64,000 bases of DNA from positions 45,414,075-45,478,074 of the forward strand of contig NC_089274.1 of assembly GCF_963678975.1 (NCBI RefSeq), in the 5' to 3' direction. Every line of letters begins with the position of its first letter. Position 1 is the first letter of the stretch. A program made the translations under genes and the position numbers. Source of the stretch: Dysidea avara (Eukaryota; Porifera; Demospongiae; Dictyoceratida; Dysideidae). This document shows positions 36,417-57,900 of the stretch, piece by piece. The notes below the pieces were generated by a model. The model saw only the letters and a list, made by a program, of their open reading frames with translations, was not told the DNA's origin and searched no databases.

Positions 36417-38291
36417 ATGGTGGGTGCTGTCTTTATCAATCTGACATGTTGAGTTCAATTTTTTGTGTAGGGCATGTATATGGTGGACTGTTTTGCTGTT
36501 ATTTTGCTGCTGGTGACTACTGCCCATGGTCGACCAGAGGGAGCACCACCTGAAGCCTGTGCTCAGATTGCTCCAATGCATGCTGGAATTTCTCCATCTA
36601 CTGATCCATTACCATTCAGTGTGGACCTCAGTGATTTCACTGGGGGTGAATATGTTCCTGGAGATACTTACCAAAGTAAGAAACATTCACATCAGTATAA
36701 TTGTATTTACTATAGTACCAGGAAACTATAATGCTATTTCCATTAAAATATTATCTGTCTAATTCCTGCTACTAGTGTATAGCTAATACCTGTTTTTTCT
36801 ACAACAGTAACACTTTCGGGAGGTGCAGACAATCCTAATTTCAGAGGGTTTTTGATACAAGGAAGAGTAGCAGCTGATGGATCACCAACTGGCCAGTTCA
36901 CTGGCTCAGCTGGTGTCTCACAACCACAATGTGATGGAGATGTAAGTTATGTCTGAAAGATATACCAGTTACTCTAATAATTGTATCTATAGACAGCTGT
37001 TACCCATGTGAACAACAATGAGAAGACTTCAGTCACAGTTACGTGGACTGCCCCAGCTGCTGGCACTGGTGCAGTTATCTTCAGGTACATAGAGCAGATA
37101 ACACTTCAGTAAAGTGTATCAGCACTCTATTTAGATTTGCATTTGTGGATATGTTTGTTCTATTCTGGGCTAATATGGAGACATCTGCAATACAAGAAGG
37201 TACTGAGATCAATACTGTGGCTATATAGGGATCATTATGTAGTTTAATTTATACACAGCTGCACCACCTACTACTGAGCCAACTACTGAGCCAACAACAG
37301 AGCCTACTACTGAGCCAACCACAGAGCCAACTACTGAACCAACTACAGAGCCAACAACTGAGCCTACTACTGAGCCAACTACTGAACCAACTACTGAACC
37401 AACTACAGAACCAACAACAGAGCCAACTACAGAACCTACTACTGAGCCCACCACAGAGCCAACTACTGAACCAACTACAGACCCAACTACAGAGCCAACT
37501 ACTGAACCAACAACAGAGCCAACTACAGAGCCAACTACAGAGCCAACTACTGAGCCAACAACAGAGCCAACTACAGAGCCAACTACTGAGCCAACTACAG
37601 AGCCAACAACAGAGCCTACTACTGAACCAACAACAGAGCCAACTACAGAGCCACCTACTGATCCTACAACTGATACAACGCAACCACCTACACCATCGCC
37701 AGAGCCAACACCTGGTCCAACTCAACCACCAAGTTGTGAAGACATAACTGGTATGTGTATAATGTGTAGTAGGCGATTTAATGTATGGTATAATAATATC
37801 CATTATGTGTAGGTCTTCCTGAATGTAGTGAAGCGTTTTGTAGGCACCACAGTGGGTCATATGGGTATGGATACAGAAGATGCCATGTGTAAGTGATTGG
37901 GGATTGTACCTACCATCATCAAGGTGGAATTATTGGAGTTTCCATGTCTTGTAGTGTCAAGGATTCCTGCAGAAACAAGTGTCAAATATCAAAGTGTTCA
38001 TTATGTTACTATGAAAGAGTGCGAGTAATTCAACCAACAAGACCTCGTTGTGAGCCATGTGGCAAGAGGTCAGACAGGCAGTGTTGGTACAAGTACTATC
38101 AATGTCGTTACAATTATTATGGAACTTATGGACACTACGTGAGTATTTACTATTGTGGTGTACAGTTCAGCATTTATCCTGTTATTCTCTTGTCAAATTC
38201 TCTCTTTCTTTTACAGAGGCAGTATTACTATCAGAGTTCTTACTCTTACAAGACAGTGTTCAAGTGCTCTACTCGATATGGATGTCATTAA
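36417..38291 (+). CDS. Reeler-domain secreted protein 2 (long linker)
   Basis: Exons 36417-36419, 36471-36675, 36808-36941, 36993-37084, 37135-37199, 37259-37750, 37813-37888, 37955-38138, 38217-38291; 1326 nt, 441 residues. Exons 2-5 have exactly the lengths of gene 1 (205, 134, 92, 65) and encode an almost unchanged Reeler domain after a signal peptide ([13 protein letters not shown]). Exon 6 is expanded to 492 nt and encodes about 35 repeats of TTEP with few variants, a mucin-like, likely O-glycosylated acidic spacer. The tail keeps all 14 cysteines and gains NYYGTYGHY plus [10 protein letters not shown], making it very Tyr-rich. The antisense of exon 6 gives a long open frame that is only an artefact of the repeat. 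Confidence 0.9.
37259..37680 (+). repeat. Coding TTEP minisatellite
   Basis: 12-bp units ACTACTGAGCCA/ACAACAGAGCCA run in frame through exon 6 of Reeler gene 2. Third-position mixing among ACT/ACA and GAG/GAA, with the peptide held constant, points to selection on the protein. Confidence 0.9.
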
Positions 38292-39695
38292 ATTTATCTG
38301 TTATATGACTGATTGTGTGCAACTGTTTATATAATTGGCAATATAAATACATTGTAGTATCTATTGTACAGATTGTGCAAATGCTCAATGATAGATATAT
38401 AGTTTGTACAAGAGTGAACATCATCATATACATCTTAAATTCTATGAAAAATTGAACACATTCACAAAAAGGTTGATCCCATGATGATGATAATATTATA
38501 TGCATGTAACTTAGTGTGGAAAAACGTAATAAGCTCGACCTCTAGACCTTGAACCATGGTTTACTCTATCAAAATTTATAATGCATGTAGAGCTGTACTT
38601 GTTTGGGACAAAACTCATTGCTCGTATTACAACATTTTTTTACTGAGCTCTCAAGTAAGTGACAAACATTTAGCATAACCAAGAGTATAATAGGTAAGGT
38701 CACCATTAGTATACTAATTATCGCACTGCAACAACTATATAAATGAAAATGCACCAAACATTCCAGACATAGTAACCACATTGAGTATGTACAATACATT
38801 TATGCACTGAAAAGGTCTATAGCTACAACCAAAGGTTCGTGTATAGCTAATATAAATATATTACAAGCTCTTGCTACAAGTGACTCAAGTTGAAAGACTA
38901 CATGTGTACATCCTTTTACTCAGTATATATTATGGTTCATAAAGTAGCATGAATACTGTGCTATAGGCACGTGCCTGGAATGTAGTATCAGATATTGAAG
39001 GCAACATGCTTATTTTGGTAGCTATCAAACAGCCTTTATTGATGATGGGCATGTATGTACATGCGCTCTGTTTTCAGCTGCATGTCTGCAAGGTAGTAAT
39101 AATTATGCTATTTATTGTAATTATATTTGTCTTTATAAGGTGAAAAGCAAACATTTAAATTAATCAAAACTGAATTACAGTATTAATATATACAGGCACT
39201 TTGTGGTCTAATGCATGCATGACAGAGTTACAAAGCACATTACTCCAAACATGATTGATATCTACATGAACTTTGCATTTTCAGTTTATAAAATCAGAAA
39301 TCAAGACAAGAACTTAATGATAGAGTGTCCCATTGCCAATACAGCCTTACAAGTGGACTGAGTCAAGTACCTCAGCTGATGCTATCGATTGATAAGACTA
39401 ACCCTTAAATCTGATTGAGTCTTTCCTGAATAATTTATGTGACATGCACTCCCCCTTACTTTTTGATCAGCATGCATGGATACTTATCCACAAGCCACTT
39501 TATTTATGCATGCATGTATGATTATGTAGTGAGCACGTTAACCTGTCAATTTTTTTGCTTATCAACACTAGTACTATTGGCACAATATTTGCACCATTTC
39601 ATGCAATAATTACTAACATGCATGCATGATGAATGAATGATGTAACACACTCATGTATCATGTATATATCATGATGTTAAAGATCTTATTAGGAC
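38292..39695. other. Spacer between Reeler genes 2 and 3
   Basis: Contains a DOMON-b561 exon relic (38731-38795). Otherwise AT-rich without supported features. Confidence 0.5.
38731..38795 (-). pseudogene. Second relic of the last DOMON-b561 exon
   Basis: On the minus strand, GTGGTTACTATGTCTGGAAT followed by GTTTGGTGCATTTTCATTTA aligns with GTGTTTACCATGACCGGACT and GTTTGTTGCATTTTTATTTT of the intact last exon. Frame lost, no other exon found. It lies ~440 bp behind Reeler gene 2. Confidence 0.7.
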
Positions 39696-39776
39696 TTGAG
39701 GTTAGACCATTTTAAGTAAATCGCACTGACAACGCCCTTAGCTTTGTGGCTAACACCCTGCTGCACTCTATATAAA
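39696..39776 (+). promoter_or_regulatory. Promoter of Reeler gene 3
   Basis: TTGAGGTTAGACCA at 39696-39709, GACAACGCCCTT at 39728-39739 and TATATAAA at 39769-39776; ATG 64 bp after the TATA. The spacing between upstream block and TATA is ~30 bp shorter than in genes 1 and 2. Confidence 0.7.
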
Positions 39777-39832
39777 AGCAGATGCTACCATAACAGTAAG
39801 CTTCAGTTGCTACTGCAAAATCCCTAGCTACA

Positions 39833-41455
39833 ATGGTAAGTGCTTTCTGGCTATCAATATACCTCTGATTACTGTTTCTTGTAGGTCATGTATAAAGTGT
39901 GCTGCTTTGCTGTGATATTATCACTGGTGACAACTGCCCATGGTCGACCAGAAGGAGCCCCACCTGAAGCCTGTGCTCAGATTGCTCCAATGCATGCTGG
40001 AATTTCTCCATCTACTGATCCATTACCATACAGTGTAGATCTCAGTGATTTCACTGGGGGTGAATATGTTCCTGGAGATACTTACCAAAGTAAGACATCT
40101 ACAAATAATGTTTCTACTTGTTGTGTTATTTGTCAGTGTTAGCTATATGTAGTTATTTACAAATAGTATCATACTGCCTCTTATCTACTTTTGCATAGTA
40201 ACACTTTCAGGAGGTGCAGACAATCCTAATTTCAGAGGGTTTTTGATACAAGGAAGAGTAGCAGCTGATGGATCACCAACTGGTCAGTTCACTGGCTCAG
40301 CTGGTGTCTCACAACCACAATGTAATGGAGATGTAAGTCATGTCTGAAAGATATACCAGGTACTCTAATAACTGTATGTATCTATAGACAGCTGTTACCC
40401 ATGTGAACAACAATGAGAAGACTTCAGTCACTGTTACGTGGACTGCCCCAGCTGCTGGCACTGGTGCAGTTATCTTCAGGTACATAGAGTAGATAACACT
40501 TCAGTCAAATTTATTTGCACTATTATTTAGATTTGCATTTGTGGATATGTTTGTTCTATTCTGGGCTAATATGGAGACATCTGCAATACAAGAAGGTAGA
40601 CCAATGTAGCCATTAAAGATTATGTATATACAGTACATGTGTGTGGGTGCATAATTATTATGATAAAATTTATGTAGCAGCGCCACCTACTACAGATCCA
40701 CCTACCGATCCTACAACAGAGCCTACAACAGACCCTACGACAGAGCCACCTACTGACCCAACTACAGAGCCACCCACTGATCCTACTACAGAGCCACCTA
40801 CTGACCCTACAACTGATACAACACAACCACCTACACCATCATCAGAGCCAACAGCTGGTCCTACTCAGCCACCAAGCTGTGAAGACATAACTGGTATGTA
40901 TATATAGTTGTCAATTTGCAATACACCAACTAATTGTACAGTATACCATATAGTGTAGCTGCACCATAAAATCTGGTCCATGTTAATGTTGTAGGTCTGT
41001 CTGAATGCTCTGAAGAGTTTTGTAGGCGGTACAGTAGGTCATATGGATATGGGTACAGGAGATGTTATGTGTAAGTGACTACATACAATGTATACCTATC
41101 ATCAATACAGTGATGGAATTATTGGAGTTTCCACGTCTTGTAGTGTCAAGGATTCCTGCAGGAACAAGTGTCAAATATCAAAGTGTTCATTATGTTATTA
41201 TAAAAGAGTGCGAGTAAATCAACCAACAAGACCTCGTTGTGAGTCATGTGGCAAGACATCAGACAGGCAGTGCTGGTACAAGTACTATCAGTGTCGTTAC
41301 AATTATTATGGAACTTATGGACGCTATGTGAGTATTTATGTAGTTTTTCTTTTGTAACATTCACACAAATTGTTTCACAGAGGCAGTATTACTATCAGAA
41401 CTCTTACTCTTACAAAAGAGTGTTCAAGTGTGCTACACGATATGGATGTTACTAA
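39833..41455 (+). CDS. Reeler-domain secreted protein 3
   Basis: Exons 39833-39835, 39885-40089, 40199-40332, 40388-40479, 40531-40595, 40678-40893, 40995-41070, 41144-41327, 41381-41455; 1050 nt, 349 residues. Signal peptide with core CFAVILSLVTTAHG, Reeler domain nearly identical to genes 1 and 2 (CNGD replaces CDGD at the end of exon 3), a linker of TTDPPTDPTTEP repeats ending in [11 protein letters not shown], and the 14-cysteine tail ([36 protein letters not shown]). The acceptor of exon 6 is taken at TAG|CAG because that keeps the AAPPTT start seen in the other copies. It converges with the DOMON-b561 gene; the stop codons are ~510 bp apart. Confidence 0.9.
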
Positions 41456-41962
41456 AATTGAGACATGAGACTTCTAAACTGGTTGTAAACACAAATGTAA
41501 CTTTAAATAACTTTTACACGTTGTTTGCTTTATTTCACATAATATAATTATACATGTATAGTTCTAAGCATTATTCTAAAAATGAAGAGCAACCACCACT
41601 TTAAAGATTTCTTGTAGACTGAACGATTAAACAACCCTGGGTGGTATAACTATTTCTCTGAAGAGGTATATTGTAACCATGCTTTGGAAACTCTTCCAAA
41701 GTGGTGATTACTCAACCAGCATCTAGTGAAGACTCAGATTAAATTCTTGCTGCACTAGAGATATTTTAAATTTTATACTTTTGAGCCAGACCTGTTATGC
41801 AGGACCAATATCCTTGTCTTCATTACGAAGACTATATAAAGTTCCCAATTTGGGGGAGTTTAGTTATTTTACATCGGGTCATATTCTGATGACTTGGAAG
41901 TTGAAATGTTGAGTATAAATAAATTAATTAATTAAAAGTTAACACACTACAACGGTCAAACA

Positions 41963-53781
<11,819 letters not shown>

Positions 53782-53932
53782 TGAATACCAAGTCGAAAAT
53801 GCGAGACTCCCTTGAATGCCTTTCACTATCGACTTCTTTGTATTTACACCATAGACGTACCGCCCATGCCAGTAAAACAATTTGTAATTCACAAAATCAA
53901 ATTATTTAAAAACGCCACAAAATAAATTACAA

Positions 53933-54790
53933 TTATTTATTTGACCACACTGGTTGTCGCTTAGCTACGAAAGCTTCAATGCCTTCTTGTCCATCAACAA
54001 ATCCAAGATTGTGAACCATAGTTCCTTCAGCCAGTTGGTAGGCTTGATTCCTATTCATGTTGATCTGCTGATAAAAGCATGCCTTTCCCAGACCAATAAT
54101 TGCACTACTTGAATTGCATATCTTTGTCGCAATTTCCATCGTCTCTTCTTCAAGCTTGTCCTCTGGAACTACATGACTCACAAGTCCGTGGAGAAGTGCA
54201 TCTTGGGCTGATATTGGGTCTCCAGTGAACAGCATTTGTAGGGCCTTCTTTCTGGGTACAGCTCTGGATAGTGCCACGCCGGGTGTTGAACAAAATAGAC
54301 CAATTTTTACACCAGGGGTTGCAAATTGAGCTTTATCTGAAGCTACTGCTATGTCACAACTGGCTACAAGCTGGCAACCAGCAGCTGTAGCCAGTCCTCT
54401 GACTTGAGCAATAACTGGTATGGGTATGTCTTGAATTAGTTGCATTACCTCTGAGCACTTGTGAAATATCTGCTGGTGAAATTCTTTGCCATTTTCACTA
54501 AGTAGTTCCTTGAGATTGTGGCCAGAAGAAAACACCGGTCCTTCAGAATTAACAATAATTACTCTGGTGCCTTTCTTATTTGCAAGATCCGCGAATTCTT
54601 CTTTTAGCTGGGAAAGCATGTTGAACGACAAGGCATTCCTTTTCTTTGGATCATTCAATGTCAGATATGCTATTCCATCTTTAGGGAAGCTTCTTTTAAC
54701 CAGCTCAGTAGCTTCAGAGCTTGAAATTGAGGCTGAAAATCTGTGTCGTAGCAATACAGTACTCCTGACTTTTCTGATAAAGACGGCCAT
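53933..54790 (-). CDS. ECHDC3: Enoyl-CoA hydratase domain-containing protein 3, mitochondrial
   Basis: Single-exon frame of 285 residues, close to the ~300 of vertebrate ECHDC3. A basic, Ser-rich N-terminus (MAVFIRKVRSTVLLRHRFSA) looks like a mitochondrial presequence. The crotonase fold is clear: LTLNDPKKRNALSFNML near residue 43, the oxyanion-hole strand FSSGHNLKEL near 87, then QVRGLATAAGCQLVASCDIA near 128 and ATPGVKIGLFCSTPGV near 157. ECHDC3 is a crotonase-superfamily protein of unsettled substrate, linked in mammals to lipid handling and insulin response. The last codons AAT AAA TAA place a polyadenylation hexamer across the stop. It ends 151 bp before the DOMON-b561 start (same strand) and diverges from XRN2. 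Confidence 0.95.
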   Translation of the reverse strand: MAVFIRKVRSTVLLRHRFSASISSSEATELVKRSFPKDGIAYLTLNDPKKRNALSFNMLSQLKEEFADLANKKGTRVIIVNSEGPVFSSGHNLKELLSENGKEFHQQIFHKCSEVMQLIQDIPIPVIAQVRGLATAAGCQLVASCDIAVASDKAQFATPGVKIGLFCSTPGVALSRAVPRKKALQMLFTGDPISAQDALLHGLVSHVVPEDKLEEETMEIATKICNSSSAIIGLGKACFYQQINMNRNQAYQLAEGTMVHNLGFVDGQEGIEAFVAKRQPVWSNK

Positions 54791-54986
54791 TTCACCTTAA
54801 CTTAAGTCCTACGATATTTTACGGAATTTTGTTGATACTTACTGGTGCGCTATATTAAGAAACAGTGGTGTGGTGGACTCGTTGTGGAGGGCACTGCAGA
54901 AGATTAAGTATACTGTCTCTTATCTGAAAATGTATCACGTATAACTTCCCGAGTGAGTCGCATTATACGTTAGTTCAGCTGGGGTG
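54791..54986. promoter_or_regulatory. Divergent ECHDC3/XRN2 promoter region
   Basis: Only 196 bp separate the two start codons. No TATA box is obvious in either direction, as expected for housekeeping genes. Both 5' UTRs must fit here unless 5' exons are missed. Confidence 0.7.
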
Positions 54987-57900
54987 ATGGGAGTTCCCGC
55001 CTTTTTTCGTTGGCTATCCAAGAAGTACCCTTCAATTATAGTCCATTGCGTGGAGCAGAAGGTGATGGGTGTACTGCCATGATGTAAATATGAGTATGTG
55101 CTGTGTTTGTAGCGCAAACTAGTCGGTGGTGTAAAGATTCCAGTTGATGCCTCTCAGCCAAATCCCAATGATGTAGAATTTGACAATTTGTATTTGGACA
55201 TGAATGGAATTATCCACCCATGTAGTCATCCGGAAGACAAGGCAGCTCCAGAGAATGAGGAAGAAATGTTTATTGCCATTTTTGAATACATTGACAGGTA
55301 TGCACTCACATACAACACAAATATACACTGCTGCACTTGTGCATCTGTGCTATGCCATAACACTATCGTCAAAGTGTTGGATAAGGTAAATTTTAGGGAT
55401 GTGTCCGTAGTTGAGCCTTTTCCAGTTTAACTGTGTAAGTAATCTGTTCATGTATCAAATTGGCCAATAGTCACCATTTAATCAGTCAGTGATAGCATTC
55501 ATACTGAGGAGGTTAGACATGTTTTAAGTGCCACTAAAACAAATTACACATAATTTGATCTATTGAGGAGGGTAGCATGTCAATCTCAGTATAATGCAGT
55601 GAAGCATCACTGTTTTGTTTATAAAATACGGACATGACAAGTCTGGTGAAGCTATGTGCACCAAACTGTAATTTCATCCAGAACTCAAGCGATTTTTAGA
55701 AAACAAAATACATTGCCTTGAAGCTTGCGTGAAGTCAGATCTAAATATCTAACAAATCCCAGTGAACCCCATCATTGTATTGCGACTATTGAGGGTCACG
55801 GGAAATACCTAATACAACATCCAGTGGTTGTTGGTGTTCTTTGGAATACAATCATTGTGCTGTTTTGTTGTAGGATTTTTAACATAGTACGACCAAGGAA
55901 GCTTCTTTACATGGCCATTGATGGAGTAGCTCCAAGGGCCAAAATGAACCAGCAAAGGTCAAGACGTTTCCGTGCTGCAAAGGAAAGCCGAGACAAAAGA
56001 GAGGACATCAAAAAGATACGAACTGAATTGATAGAAAGAGGTAAATACACACTGTTCTTAAAAATCAAATGTTTCTCTTGCATCAATAGGTTGTCAGCTG
56101 CCACCTGAAAAATCTTCAAGTTCCCACTTTGATAGCAATTGCATTACACCAGTGAGTTAACCGTCATGTAATGTCATGTGATATGTAAATTCAAATACGT
56201 ATTTGAAGTTTGATGCAAATTTTTTGTCATTTTTGACAAATGATATCTCAATAGCTGTGATATTCAACAAACAATATTATGAAGTTACTAAATGATGCAA
56301 AAAATATGTTAAATGGTAATCTAGTTCTGCTTACCTGCAGAAAAAGATAAAAGCCAGCTTTGGTGCTTGCATATACAAATACAAAAAGAAATGATATCTA
56401 ATCCAAAACAGCCTAGCAATGAAAAAGGTTGCCACCTTTAATATCACATCTTTACCAATTTTTGAAAGGCTGCACCCCTTTTTTCACAGCTTGGCTGAAT
56501 CATTTCAGCCATTTCTTGGCTGTCACCTTTGATATCATCCCTTTTCACAGCTGGGCTGTTTGGATTAGATTTTCTTATTGCCACAAACCAGGAAAATAGA
56601 CCATCAAAACATTCATCAGTCATATACCGTATAGTCTAAATATTTTGAGGGGGGGGGGGAATTTTCAGTGATTTCGCAGTTTTGGGTGTTATCAGCGAAA
56701 TTTTACCCTTGAAATGTTTTGACCTCCATATAGCCTAATACATTTTGGGAGTGTTTGCTAATCCGCAGAAATTTTATTTTCAGCAACATTGCTTAACCTT
56801 GAAATATTTAGGCTATACGGTAATATGTGACCGAATTTTGGAAAACCGTCAATATACGCACATCAGTACTTTTGTAATAAAACGCACTTAAAAACTATGG
56901 GTAAAAAACGCAAGCTCCAGAAAAAAATTATGCAAGTTTTTATTGCCTCGCTGGTGGGCGAATTAAGCCACCAATGAATAAATCCTGGGTATCATTGTGT
57001 TCGCCTGTCCATGGGGAGTACAAAAATCTTTGTTTCATCTCCATACACGAAAAGATTCCAAAGTTACAGATGCTTGTTTACGTTGCGGTGACGAAAGAAT
57101 TTACCTAGGATTGTTTTTCAGTGAATTTGCCTTCCTTCTCGAACAAAGAAGCATGCCCGGGGAAACAACTATACCTTGGTGGATGCACAAATTCATGGCG
57201 AACACAATGAGCCAAGATTCAATTCCGTATGTCGTTGTATCAGTAAGTTATGATGGTTTATGTAAGCGCCTGTAGATTCTTTTCTCGATAGCTTCTGTAC
57301 ATATCAAATTATTTGCTCGTCCGGATGTCTAGTGCTGTATTTCCAACGCTGCTTAACTTAGGAAGCTGAAACTTGGCTAGTCCATTCCTCTGTCACTGTA
57401 GAAAACAAAGAACAAATAAAATGCATTTTGAAAATTGTGCGGATATCGACGGTTTTCTAAAATTAGGTCACATATGTTGATGAAATTTAAAACAATGAAT
57501 TCTTTTCTAATCAAAAGATGCCATCCAGAAGAGAGTTTGGTTGACACTACTGGGCTATAGCTAGTTCCATCGCAATTTAGTAGGGAACATATCCTTTTTT
57601 GTAGAGGCTTTTTTGTTTACACAAGCAAATTACTTCACAGTTTTTCGTATTTAATTTTCTTGCTGAAACATCTTGCTTTATAAATATTTTTTTTTTTAAA
57701 TCCAATCCACAAAGATGATGACTGTCTTTTTTTTTTACTACTGAATCCGGCGCATACTCAATTATTATTTAGTATATAGCTCCTTGAATTTCATTCCATA
57801 AAAAAAATCAATTTGTCACTATACTATATTTCAGGGAATGATATTATTTTTATTTTACATATATCTAGGGCACAGACTTTATGGCAAACTTGGCTGCTGC

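Noticed and set aside
37249-37860. 203-codon minus-strand frame rich in Trp, Cys and Ser opposite Reeler gene 2
   Set aside because: It is the antisense of the TTEP-coding repeat; 12-bp periodicity keeps all frames open. The plus strand has correct splicing and conserved domains.
56997-57275. 92-codon frame in XRN2 intron 4
   Set aside because: It lies inside the 651-bp TIR element, is skipped by in-frame joining of XRN2 exons 4 and 5, and has no known domain.
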